Below, one piece after another: positions 34,808 to 42,313 of a stretch of 64,000 nucleotides of DNA; the first letter of the stretch is position 1, and every line of letters starts with the position of its first letter. A program made the position numbers and the translations under genes. The DNA is from Saprospiraceae bacterium. GTDB taxonomy: Bacteria > Bacteroidota > Bacteroidia > Chitinophagales > Saprospiraceae. The notes under the pieces were generated by a model. The model did no database searches. It was not told the DNA's origin and saw nothing but the letters and a program-made list of their open reading frames with translations. The stretch spans positions 151,669 to 215,668 of the forward strand of contig JABAQQ010000017.1 of assembly GCA_019187225.1 (NCBI GenBank). Reading direction: 5' to 3'.

Positions 34808-36367
34808 CTACTCCTCCACCAACTCAAAATCCGTCCGCCTGTTCTTCCGGCGTCCGTCTTCGCTGCCGTTGTCGGCCACCGGTTTGTCCGGGCCGTTGCC
34901 GATGACGGTGAAGCGGTTGCGCGGCATTCCGTATTCTTTTACGAGATAGTCCACCACTGACTGGGCGCGTTTTTTTGACAAAGCGATGTTGGAAGCGGCG
35001 CTGCCCACGTTGTCGGTGTTGCCTTCCACGCGAATGCGGCTGTTGGCGAAAGCTTTGGCGATCGGCACCATTTCGTTGTCAACGATATACTTCGCGTTTT
35101 CGTCCAACTGGAACTCGCCGGTACGGAACGAAATACTCACCCGCTTGGTGGCGACGGCTTCTTTGCCCCTCGCTTCGCTTTCTGAAATGCTGGCAAAGGA
35201 TTTTTGCCCTTCGGCGGCGTGTTCGTTGCCGCTCAGGGTGGAGCGTTCCGCCAGGCCGGAGAAGGCAGTTTTAGACCAGGTAGGCACCACATCGCTGCTT
35301 TTCAGCACACCTACGTTGCGGTATTCTTTCGTCATCCGGCTGTACAGTTCTTCGCCGGTCACGCCTTTGTAATTGGCGCGGTTGAGGCCAAAAAAATTGA
35401 GGTTGTCGCCGTGGGTGCACAAGCGCACATTATCGATCGCTTTCAAAGCGTCGTCCTTGGTGAAGCCGTCGAACGCGTCGGCGAGTATCTGGGCGGCTTC
35501 CTGCTTCGCGGCGGAATTGCGGTTGATCTCGGCGGCGCCTTTCATCCAACCTTCATAGAGTTGTTGAACGCGTTCGCGATTGGCTTCCACCCATTTACGC
35601 TTGGCGATGAACACGTCGGCGATGATGTTGGAAGCGTTGCGGGTGCTTTGCAGGACGCGGGCGCCGGGCACTTTTTGCACGCACTCTTCATCGAAGGGCG
35701 ACCACACGACGGCGGCATCCACGTTGTTGGCTTTGAACGCGTCGGCGGCTTCGACGGGCGATGGAACACCCACGACTTTTACGTCATTGACGGTCATGCC
35801 GGCCGCGCTGAGCAGCCAGATGAGAAAGGAGTGCGAGGGCGACATCTCGGCTACGGCAATTTGTTTGCCGCGCAGGTCACCTACCGAGCCGATGCCCCGG
35901 CGCACCACAATAGCGTCGCCGCCGCGCGACCAGTCAGCCTGGAACACCACGACGGGGTCGTAGGCCGCCAGGCCGGGCATTTCGGTTGGCAGCGCATCTA
36001 CGGTCGCCCAAAGCAAATGCACTTCGTCGTTTTTCCACGCATTGCGGCTGGCGGTGGGGTCGTCGAGTATCTTGAAATCCACCTTGAAACCGTTTTCCTG
36101 ATAGAAACGGCTGTCGGTGTTGGGTTTGAAACCTTTGTTCCAGTACTGACCACCCGCGTAGCCACCCCAGGTCACTACGCCCACCCCGATGGTGTTTTCA
36201 TCGGGAACACCGCCTGCAACATCGCCGCCGCCTTGTTCGGTTTTGGCTTTTTCCTGGAGTTGTTTGCCGGTTTCGGTGTTTTGCAAAAAGTACCGCCCTA
36301 TAAAAAAGAGGCCTCCCACGATGAGGAGGGTTATGAGGAATTTGGAAAAGGAAGTGAGTCGAGCCAT
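34808..36367 (-). CDS. Solute-binding protein fused to OmpA-like domain
   Basis: 519 aa. An uncleaved N-terminal TM anchor (SFSKFLITLLIVGGLFFIGR) precedes a periplasmic NMT1/SsuA-like binding domain (VVTWGGYAGGQYWNKGF, VGDLRGKQIAVAEMSPSHSF in parts). A C-terminal OmpA peptidoglycan-binding domain follows (RIRVEGNTDNVGS, NIALSKKRAQSVVDYL). The protein would link the inner membrane to the cell wall and sense a small ligand, not feed a transporter; no permease gene is present. It is the last gene of a minus-strand operon with a PspA-like protein. Its ATG (36365-36367) is only 5 bp from a heptamer array that occupies its expected ribosome-binding region. Confidence 0.85.
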   Translation of the reverse strand: MARLTSFSKFLITLLIVGGLFFIGRYFLQNTETGKQLQEKAKTEQGGGDVAGGVPDENTIGVGVVTWGGYAGGQYWNKGFKPNTDSRFYQENGFKVDFKILDDPTASRNAWKNDEVHLLWATVDALPTEMPGLAAYDPVVVFQADWSRGGDAIVVRRGIGSVGDLRGKQIAVAEMSPSHSFLIWLLSAAGMTVNDVKVVGVPSPVEAADAFKANNVDAAVVWSPFDEECVQKVPGARVLQSTRNASNIIADVFIAKRKWVEANRERVQQLYEGWMKGAAEINRNSAAKQEAAQILADAFDGFTKDDALKAIDNVRLCTHGDNLNFFGLNRANYKGVTGEELYSRMTKEYRNVGVLKSSDVVPTWSKTAFSGLAERSTLSGNEHAAEGQKSFASISESEARGKEAVATKRVSISFRTGEFQLDENAKYIVDNEMVPIAKAFANSRIRVEGNTDNVGSAASNIALSKKRAQSVVDYLVKEYGMPRNRFTVIGNGPDKPVADNGSEDGRRKNRRTDFELVEE

Positions 36368-36372
36368 GAGTT

Positions 36373-36482
36373 GGTTGTTAGTTATTGGTTATTGGTTATT
36401 GGTTGCTGGTTATTGGTTGCTGGTTGCTGGTTGCTGGTTATTGGTTGCTGGTTGCTGGTTATTGGTTGCTGGTTGTTGGTTA
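36373..36482. repeat. Fifteen GGTTNNT heptamers (left arm around the four-helix-bundle gene)
   Basis: Fifteen uninterrupted 7-bp units from 36373 to 36477 (GGTTATT, GGTTGCT, GGTTGTT and one AGTTATT) plus a partial unit. The array starts 5 bp upstream of the PBP-OmpA start codon and ends 25 bp before the four-helix-bundle ATG. The arm at 36908-36953 carries the same unit in the opposite orientation. Confidence 0.95.
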
Positions 36483-36507
36483 GTTTTGCAGGATAAAATT
36501 TTATGTT

Positions 36508-36909
36508 ATGAAAGTTCAATCATTTACTGAATTGGATGTTTACAAGGAGTGTAGGCAATTGCGAAAAAGCATTTCTGAACTGACAAAAACGGATTTTCCA
36601 ACAGACGAAAAATTTAAATTGGTAGACCAAATTATCCGCTCATCGCGTCGGGTGTCGGCTTGTATCGCGGAGGGATATGGCCGGCATTATTTCAAAGAGA
36701 ACATCCGGTTTTGTCGAATTTCAAAAGGTTCGCTTGCTGAAACCCTCGAACATCTTATCACAGCTTTCGACGAAGGTTACATTGACGCTGAAAAACTCAA
36801 AGATTACAAATCCAAAATCGACACATGTGCCCGCCTGCTGAATGGCTACATCCGATATCTCGTAAAAGCCAAGCCTCCCAAAGACGAAGACACCCCCGAC
36901 CCGCATTAA
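36508..36909 (+). CDS. Four-helix-bundle protein (23S rRNA-IVP/Avd-like)
   Basis: 133 aa. FTELDVYKECRQLRKSISELT, VDQIIRSSRRVSACIAEGYGR, FCRISKGSLAETLEHLITA and the closing helix are hallmarks of the four-helix-bundle family first found in 23S rRNA intervening sequences and related to Avd of diversity-generating retroelements. The family binds nucleic acid in some cases; role here unknown. It lies on the plus strand inside a minus-strand operon. It is enclosed by inverted heptamer arrays and its stop codon (36907-36909) merges with the first unit of the right array. Confidence 0.92.
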   Translation: MKVQSFTELDVYKECRQLRKSISELTKTDFPTDEKFKLVDQIIRSSRRVSACIAEGYGRHYFKENIRFCRISKGSLAETLEHLITAFDEGYIDAEKLKDYKSKIDTCARLLNGYIRYLVKAKPPKDEDTPDPH

Positions 36910-36953
36910 CCAACAACCAGGAACCAACAACCAGGAACCAACAACCAGGAACC
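36908..36953. repeat. Six AACCANN heptamers (right arm)
   Basis: AACCAAC and AACCAGG alternate strictly, three times each, from 36908 to 36949, then a partial unit. Read on the other strand they are GTTGGTT/CCTGGTT, the same family as the left arm at 36373-36482. The array fills the whole gap between the stop codons of the four-helix-bundle gene and the convergent PspA-like gene. Confidence 0.95.
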
Positions 36954-36956
36954 AAA

Positions 36957-37988
36957 TTACTGTTCAAAAAATGAGTCGTACTGGTTGCCGCCGCGCTCGG
37001 CCTTGCTGGGAATCTGAACGGGCGCGTTGAGGTCGAGCACGTCGGCCGGGCTGTTGGCTTTGGCGACGATTTTATTTTTCTCGCCGCCGAGCAGCATCGA
37101 AACACCTTCTTTTTCCCATTTTTCGAGCATGGCCAGACCTTCTTCTTCGAACACGCCGTTTTGAAGGTCAATGGAGTCCATGAAGTTTTTGGACATATCC
37201 ATAAAACGCTCCATTTCGCCGACTTTCTGGCCCACATCTTCGGCCATCGCTTCCAGTGCCATATCGTACATGTATTTTTTGTCCGAATTGCCGCTCAGAA
37301 TGGCCTGCGCCGAGCGAATGGCCGAATGGCTGGCTTTGATGGCCTTGTACTCCTGCTCTTTCACCACCACCTGGTCGGAAAGGTCTTCGAGCATGATCTC
37401 GGAGTTTTCGTACATTTTGGTCAATACCCGGTAGAGCACTTCCATGCGCTTGTACAGGTCTTCGAGTTTGACATTCGAGTCCTGCAAACGCCCGGCTTTG
37501 CGCGCCTGCAACACCATAATGGCCTCCTTACCGGTTTCTTTGGCTTTGCCGGCAAGGCTGAGGTTGTTCTGAATGTTGCGCTGGTTTTGCTTGATCATCT
37601 CATTCAGTTTATACATCTGCCCTTTGAGGCTGCTGATCTGGCTGTTCATTTTGCTCAGACTGTCCTTCAGGTCTTCGATGTAACTTTTCAGGATGCCGAT
37701 GGGGTCAATTTGCACGAATATACCGGTTATCCAACGCATTACCGACTTGTACATGTACCAGATCAGGTTGCGCATCTTGGGATCGAGCACGACGTAGACG
37801 ATGGCCGCCAACGCAGCGAGCAATCCGGCCAGGTACAGGGTATTGGACGCCAGCGTAATGAGCGTAGGCAAGGCTTTGTAGAGTAAAAATCCGCCGCCGA
37901 GAAGGACAGCAGCCATAAAAATGCCGCCGGTAAGACCTTCGGGGCGTTCCCAGAAACTTTTGGGTTTGATCGGTTGCAAGTCAGTCAT
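36957..37988 (-). CDS. Membrane-anchored PspA/ESCRT-III-like coiled-coil protein
   Basis: 343 aa. Two TM helices (GGIFMAAVLLGGGFLLYKAL and TLYLAGLLAALAAIVYVVLD) are followed by a long helical region with the PspA/Vipp1 layout: it begins IDPIGILKSYIEDLKDSL, continues with a second helix (AGKAKETGKEAIMVLQARKAGRL in two parts), then LYKRMEVLYRVLTKMYEN and KEQEYKAIKAS, and ends with EDVGQKVGEMERFMD. Soluble PspA lacks the TM hairpin, so this would be a membrane-tethered version. Assignment rests on pattern resemblance and needs profile comparison. It is the third gene of the operon 39089-34808. Confidence 0.65.
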   Translation of the reverse strand: MTDLQPIKPKSFWERPEGLTGGIFMAAVLLGGGFLLYKALPTLITLASNTLYLAGLLAALAAIVYVVLDPKMRNLIWYMYKSVMRWITGIFVQIDPIGILKSYIEDLKDSLSKMNSQISSLKGQMYKLNEMIKQNQRNIQNNLSLAGKAKETGKEAIMVLQARKAGRLQDSNVKLEDLYKRMEVLYRVLTKMYENSEIMLEDLSDQVVVKEQEYKAIKASHSAIRSAQAILSGNSDKKYMYDMALEAMAEDVGQKVGEMERFMDMSKNFMDSIDLQNGVFEEEGLAMLEKWEKEGVSMLLGGEKNKIVAKANSPADVLDLNAPVQIPSKAERGGNQYDSFFEQ

Positions 37989-38021
37989 ATCGAGTTGTTG
38001 AATCGTTGTTATTGTTGAGAT

Positions 38022-38090
38022 GGTAGAGGGTGGAAGGTAGAGGGTAGAAGGATGGCAGCTTGGGCTGTTTTACCCTCTACCTTCTACCTA
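38022..38090. repeat. Inverted GGTAGAR heptamer arms
   Basis: Left arm 38022-38051 (GGTAGAG, GGTGGAA, GGTAGAG, GGTAGAA) faces TACCCTCTACCTTCTACCTA at 38071-38090. The right arm contains the TAG stop of the small membrane protein gene (38084-38086). The structure separates two genes of the envelope operon. Confidence 0.85.
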
Positions 38091-38278
38091 TTGAAAAGAC
38101 TGGTAAAAAACGTCCGGACACTGCTGCGGAAACGGCTGTTGGTGATATACAAAATTACGAACGCCAGGGGCAACAACCAATACAGGCCGATGGTCAGTTT
38201 CAGGAGGAAATAAATGAGCCACAATGCCAGCAAGCCGGCAAAAAAGGCAATGATCGGATTTTTAATTAAATCGTTCAT
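38084..38278 (-). CDS. Small two-TM membrane protein
   Basis: 64 aa from ATG 38278 (MNDLIKNPIIAFFAGLLALW); the upstream extension is only repeat-encoded. Two hydrophobic helices (IIAFFAGLLALWLIYFLL and LYWLLPLAFVILYI) and a basic C-terminus (RFRSSVRTFFTSLFNR). No family recognised. Position between the coiled-coil gene and the PspA-like gene suggests a subunit of the same membrane system. Its stop codon is supplied by a heptamer unit. Confidence 0.7.
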   Translation of the reverse strand: MNDLIKNPIIAFFAGLLALWLIYFLLKLTIGLYWLLPLAFVILYITNSRFRSSVRTFFTSLFNR

Positions 38279-38294
38279 AGTCAGGCTGTGGTTT

Positions 38295-38420
38295 GTGAAT
38301 TGGTGAATTGGTGAATTGGTGAATTGGTGAATTGCGTATTCGATTAATTGAAAAGGTGGGGTTGAAATTGCACCCTCCACCGTCTACCGTCTACCGTCCA
38401 CCGTCTACCGTCCACCGTCA
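38295..38420. repeat. Octamer and heptamer arrays in an operon spacer
   Basis: Five exact GTGAATTG octamers run from 38295 to 38334. A second array of six CCNTCYA heptamers (38373-38414) runs into the TGA stop of the coiled-coil gene (38418-38420). Both lie in the 139-bp gap between two co-directional genes. Confidence 0.9.
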
Positions 38421-39089
38421 TTTAAGATACTGCTGAATTTTGTTGATGTCTTCCTGTAGTTGTCCGGTGACGGAGGTGAAAGTCGCTTCGAAATCGGCTT
38501 TGGTATTCTCGATCTTTACGGTGCTATCGCTGATCTCCCTGCGGATTTGTTCGCTTCGTTGGCGGTGTTCTTCGATTTGAAGGGTCAATTGTTTGATTTG
38601 CTCGGCCTTGTTCTGGATCATGGCTTCGAGATTTTTCACTTCTTCCTCGCGATTGCCGATGAGGCGTGCGCGCTGTTGCGCGTGGGCTTCATTGAACTTG
38701 GCCTGTTCATTGGCCAGCACGTTGAGGTAGAATTTGGCGGATTCGACCAATTTGGCAGGCGTCACGCCCATCGTCTGTGCCATCGCGTAGGCCGAATGGA
38801 AGCGTGTCGGTTCGTCCATAGGCATTTTGGCAAGATTCTTCAATGCCTGGCGGAATTCAAAATAGTCGAAGCCTTCCTGGTTGTTTTTTTCCAGCGCCGC
38901 AGCGAGAATTTCCACAAACTTGTCGCTGATCGAACCTGAGGTGGCAGATTCGGCCTTCTGCCGGGGGGGAGGGGCAGTCATTTCAGCGGGATGCTGGGCG
39001 GATGCAGGCGTTTGGTTGGTGTTTTGTTCTTTGCCGCTTTCTTCTTCGACGATAAAAACGGACTTGAATTTTTTTAAAATATCGCTCAT
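38418..39089 (-). CDS. Cytosolic coiled-coil protein of the envelope operon
   Basis: 223 aa from ATG 39089 (MSDILKKFKSVFIVEEE); the longer upstream frame is not protein-like. After a flexible Pro/Ala/Gln linker, residues ~65-130 are a globular helical domain (DKFVEILAAALEKNNQEGFDY). The C-terminal ~90 residues are a continuous coiled coil (EEEVKNLEAMIQNKAEQIKQ onward). No signal or TM. Not recognised as a named family. First gene of the operon with the small TM protein, PspA-like protein and PBP-OmpA fusion, so probably a cytosolic partner or regulator. Confidence 0.75.
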   Translation of the reverse strand: MSDILKKFKSVFIVEEESGKEQNTNQTPASAQHPAEMTAPPPRQKAESATSGSISDKFVEILAAALEKNNQEGFDYFEFRQALKNLAKMPMDEPTRFHSAYAMAQTMGVTPAKLVESAKFYLNVLANEQAKFNEAHAQQRARLIGNREEEVKNLEAMIQNKAEQIKQLTLQIEEHRQRSEQIRREISDSTVKIENTKADFEATFTSVTGQLQEDINKIQQYLK

Positions 39090-39109
39090 TGAACGGCAGA
39101 CTATTTGTT

Positions 39110-39140
39110 CCCGCCTTCGTATTGACTTCGGCGGGTGAAA
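39110..39140 (+). repeat. Dispersed palindromic repeat, copy 1
   Basis: CCCGCCTTCG, a short spacer, then CTTCGGCGGGTGAAA. The arms CCCGCC and GGCGGG pair. The same design recurs at 39477-39507, at 29611-29641 on the minus strand and, degenerate, at 63787-63817. Confidence 0.75.
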
Positions 39141-39476
39141 CGGTGGACGGTGCATTGTTGCTCCGATGCATTGTGTTGTCCCCGGATTGTTGGCCAAAAA
39201 TGAAGGGTGGAATGACTCGCTTCCTAAAATCGTCGGCGACAATCCGGGAATTTGCGACAAAGAAAGGCAAAATGAACGATAAAATGTCAAGAGGTTTCAG
39301 GTGAGAAGCTTACGGGGAATGGAAAGATCGGGGTTTTAAAAGTTACACACGAAGTTGGGGAATCGTTTTTCCTTTGCCCTCCGATTCCTGCATTGCTTCA
39401 ACGGCATGGGAACACAACCTGCACGTCCCAATCCGCTGGCGGCCTGGCGGCGGTTGAAAATGACCTCAATGACCAC

Positions 39477-39507
39477 CCCGCCTTCGGTAAAACTTCGGCG
39501 GGTAAAA
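39477..39507 (+). repeat. Dispersed palindromic repeat, copy 2
   Basis: CCCGCCTTCG, spacer GTAAAA, then CTTCGGCGGGTAAAA, nearly identical to copy 1. It ends 26 bp before the glycosyltransferase ATG and could influence its translation or transcription start. Confidence 0.75.
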
Positions 39508-39533
39508 ATGACCACAATGACGATCATTACGCC

Positions 39534-40259
39534 ATGACATTCGATGTAACCATCCCCGTCCTCAACGAAGAAGAGACCCTCGCCCGGCAGGTACGCATAT
39601 TGTACGATTTTCTTCAACAGAATTTTCCCACTCCGGGTCAATGGCGCATCGTCATTGCCGACAACGGCAGCACCGACAATACCCGTCACATCGCTGCCGC
39701 CTTGTGCGACGAATTTCCGGAAATACAATTGGTAAAGGTTCCTGAAAAAGGCGTAGGGTTGGCACTCAAAACTTCGTGGTCGCAAAGCCGGGCCGACATC
39801 GTCGGCTATATGGACCTGGATCTGGCCACCGATCTGAAACATTTTATCCAGGCCTACAACGCTTTGGCCACAGAAGGCTTCGATCTGGTGTACGGCACAC
39901 GCCTGCACAAAAAATCACGCGTTGCCGGTCGTACGCTGAAACGGGAGATCACTTCCCGCGTGTTCAATTTTATCGTAAAAGCATACCTCGGCACACATTT
40001 CTCCGACGGTATGTGTGGCTTCAAATGGCTGCGCCGCAAGCACCTGCCTGCACTCATGGACGGCGGGGCCGTTTCCAATGGCTGGTTCTTCAGCACCGAA
40101 TTACTTGCCATCGCCGAATGGAAAGGTCTGAAAATGTGTGAATTACCTGTGCATTGGACGGACGATACCACCGGCAGCAAGGTGAATATTCCGCGGCTGG
40201 CAAAGCAGTATCTGCTGGCGATGCAGGTATTGAGAAAAAGAAAGCCTCTGCCGAATTGA
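39534..40259 (+). CDS. Family 2 glycosyltransferase
   Basis: 241 aa from ATG 39534 (MTFDVTIPVLNEEETLARQV); the longer frame upstream is spacer. GT-A motifs: IPVLNEEETL, IADNGSTDNT, DLDLATDLKHF in the DxD position, and YGTRLHKKSRVAGR. It resembles polyprenyl-phosphate glycosyltransferases of the DPM1/GtrB type but lacks C-terminal TM helices. Likely membrane-peripheral. Sugar donor unknown. Confidence 0.87.
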   Translation: MTFDVTIPVLNEEETLARQVRILYDFLQQNFPTPGQWRIVIADNGSTDNTRHIAAALCDEFPEIQLVKVPEKGVGLALKTSWSQSRADIVGYMDLDLATDLKHFIQAYNALATEGFDLVYGTRLHKKSRVAGRTLKREITSRVFNFIVKAYLGTHFSDGMCGFKWLRRKHLPALMDGGAVSNGWFFSTELLAIAEWKGLKMCELPVHWTDDTTGSKVNIPRLAKQYLLAMQVLRKRKPLPN

Positions 40260-40280
40260 TGTCAGTATGGAGAGACTCCG

Positions 40281-40724
40281 TTACAACATATATTTATACC
40301 TCGGCCCAATCGGCACAAAACCTTCCTTTTCGTAAAAATGCAGCGTTTTTTCGTACTCATCGCCCGGTGTGGTCACTTCGAGACGCTGCCAGCCGCGTTG
40401 ATCGGCGAGATCTTTTGCAGCGTCGAGCAGGATTTTTCCCACGCCTTCCGAACGGTAAGGCGGCACGACATACAGTTCGTTGATCACACCGATGCGGCCG
40501 CCGGCATACAGCGCCAGTGACTCTACCAGTGTCAGCACGCCGACGGCTTCCCCATCGCCGTTGAAAGCGAGCAGGGTCGAATGAAGCGAATCTTCTTCCA
40601 GTTCGACAAACATATCGGCAATCTCGCCGGCGGTGAGGGTATGCCCTACTTCCTGGAATAAACTGGCGAGCAGTTCGGCCACAACAGCCGTATGGGAATC
40701 ATCGGCGGCAACAAGATGGATCAT
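40281..40724 (-). CDS. GNAT family N-acetyltransferase
   Basis: 147 aa. The acetyl-CoA binding motif A is visible as INELYVVPPYRSEGVGKILL (Q/RxxGxG/A type RSEGVG), and the C-terminal HFYEKEGFVPIG is the usual last strand-helix unit. Cytoplasmic. Acceptor substrate not predictable. Convergent with the glycosyltransferase gene, 21 bp apart. Confidence 0.9.
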   Translation of the reverse strand: MIHLVAADDSHTAVVAELLASLFQEVGHTLTAGEIADMFVELEEDSLHSTLLAFNGDGEAVGVLTLVESLALYAGGRIGVINELYVVPPYRSEGVGKILLDAAKDLADQRGWQRLEVTTPGDEYEKTLHFYEKEGFVPIGPRYKYML

Positions 40725-40742
40725 TTTCAGAAGGGTAAAGGG

Positions 40743-41978
40743 TTACTGAAAAGTGAGAGGCAAGGTCGTTTCGGCATTTTCCCGTTTTACTTTCACGGTG
40801 GTGGAATCTCCTTTTTTGAATGCGGCCAGCGCTTTCATGTAATCCTGAATGGTTTTTACCTGAAAATCGCCCAAAGCAGTGATGATATCGCCTTTTTTCA
40901 CGCCGGCCTTTGCTGCGGGGCGGCCGTCGGTCACGCCGTCCACGTGCACGCCTTCTCCTTCCCAGGTGTAGTCGGGCATAATGCCAAGCGTTACTTTAAA
41001 GCGAGGCGTGTCTTCCAGCTTGGCTTTTGTTTCCTGAAAAGTCAGTTTCGGCGTTTTATCGAGCGCTTCGATCGTGCGGATGGCAAACTCGAGCACCTGC
41101 TTCTGACCCAAAAAATTGACTTTTTCCACGTCGTCGCTGGGCTTATGGTAGTCGGTGTGCTGGCCGGTAAATACAAACAGGACGGGAATGTTTTTCAGGT
41201 AAAAGGAAGTGTGATCGCTGGGGCCGATGCCCGCGCTGTCGAGTTTTACAGAAAGATCACCTTTTACATTTTGCACCGTCGGAACAAAATCCGGCGCCGT
41301 ACCGACGCCGCCTACCATCAGGCGTTTTTCGGCATTGAGCCGTCCGATCATGTCCATATTGAGCATGAAACTGACCTTAGAGAGGTCAATCGTAGGTTTT
41401 TCGGTGAATTTTTTAGAGCCGACGAGGCCGAGTTCTTCCCCTGAAAAGCACAGGAACAGGAAGTTGTGTTGCTCTTTTACACCGTTGCGGGCGAAATACC
41501 GGGCGAGTTCGACTACCCCTGCCGTGCCGCTGGCATTGTCGTCGGCTCCGTTGTGGATCTTACCCGATGGATTGACCTCCAGAGAGTTGTGGTCGAGGCC
41601 AAGGCCGAGGTGGTCGTAGTGTGCGCCGATCACAATGGTGTGTTCGGCCCCGTTGTCGAGGTAAGCCGCAACATTTTGACTGCTCACTGACGGTGCATTT
41701 TCAGCGACACCGCCGTGAGGGTCGCCCGATTTTTTAAAAGTAAAACCGTACAGGTAAGTGCCATTATCGCCTTTAGGCGTCAGGCCGATCTTTTTGAATT
41801 GTTTGGCGAGATAGTTAGCCGCCTTGCGCTCTTCTTCGGTACCGGTTCCACGCCCTTTCAGTTTGTCGGAGGCGAGGTAGGAAACGTGTTTTTTCAGTTT
41901 TTTCTCTGAAACATCCTGGGCAAGCATGGAGTGGGTCGCGAACAAAAGCGCCGCGATGGAAAGGGCTAATGACTTCAT
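40743..41978 (-). CDS. Secreted M28-family metallopeptidase with PDZ domain
   Basis: 411 aa from ATG 41978, giving a signal peptide (MKSLALSIAALLFATHSMLAQ). Zinc site residues fit M28 enzymes: VIGAHYDHLG, GADDNASG, the Glu pair in CFSGEELG, MLNMDMIGR and the last His in PSDHTSF. A PDZ domain closes the protein (GVTDGRPAAKAGVKKGDIIT). Predicted periplasmic aminopeptidase with two catalytic zincs. Complete in length. Confidence 0.93.
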   Translation of the reverse strand: MKSLALSIAALLFATHSMLAQDVSEKKLKKHVSYLASDKLKGRGTGTEEERKAANYLAKQFKKIGLTPKGDNGTYLYGFTFKKSGDPHGGVAENAPSVSSQNVAAYLDNGAEHTIVIGAHYDHLGLGLDHNSLEVNPSGKIHNGADDNASGTAGVVELARYFARNGVKEQHNFLFLCFSGEELGLVGSKKFTEKPTIDLSKVSFMLNMDMIGRLNAEKRLMVGGVGTAPDFVPTVQNVKGDLSVKLDSAGIGPSDHTSFYLKNIPVLFVFTGQHTDYHKPSDDVEKVNFLGQKQVLEFAIRTIEALDKTPKLTFQETKAKLEDTPRFKVTLGIMPDYTWEGEGVHVDGVTDGRPAAKAGVKKGDIITALGDFQVKTIQDYMKALAAFKKGDSTTVKVKRENAETTLPLTFQ

Positions 41979-42279
41979 AGAAATAATTTTGGCGGCGAAG
42001 GTAAGCGGTCGGAGCGGGGATAGCGGCCATGTTTTGGTCAAAAAATATGTCACATGCTTCCATTTTCATTCCCAAGTCTTAAAAAATTCGCTTTTCAGAT
42101 TTTTTGTTGGCGCAAAGGGCGTCTTACCGCCGGAAATTCTGGAAGCCGGGATATTCCAAAAATGAAAACCAAAACAACTGGGTTTTGACGGTTCCGTATG
42201 TTCAGTCAAATAATCCCGGGCAAACGCTTCATAAAATATAGTTCTGTTTTCCCCGCCCAAAAATCCCTGTTTAAAGAAC

Positions 42280-42287
42280 TATCTTTG
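42280..42287 (+). promoter_or_regulatory. Promoter -7 element of serA
   Basis: TATCTTTG fits the Bacteroidota -7 consensus TAnnTTTG and lies 26 bp upstream of the serA ATG. No clear TTTG at the -33 spacing. Confidence 0.45.
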
Positions 42288-42313
42288 CCGCGTTTTTTAA
42301 CAGCAAATAAATC

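Larger units (their letters stand above)
39090..39533. other. 444-bp divergent spacer with palindromic repeats
   Basis: No gene is supported. The region holds two copies of a dispersed palindromic repeat (39110-39140 and 39477-39507) and a third dyad in which CCCGGATTGTT (from 39180) faces ACAATCCGGG (about 39240). It must contain the promoter of the minus-strand envelope operon; no clear TAnnTTTG element was found. Confidence 0.6.

Noticed and set aside
36508..36909. Four-helix-bundle gene as part of a diversity-generating retroelement
   Set aside because: No reverse transcriptase, template repeat or variable repeat is present in the window.
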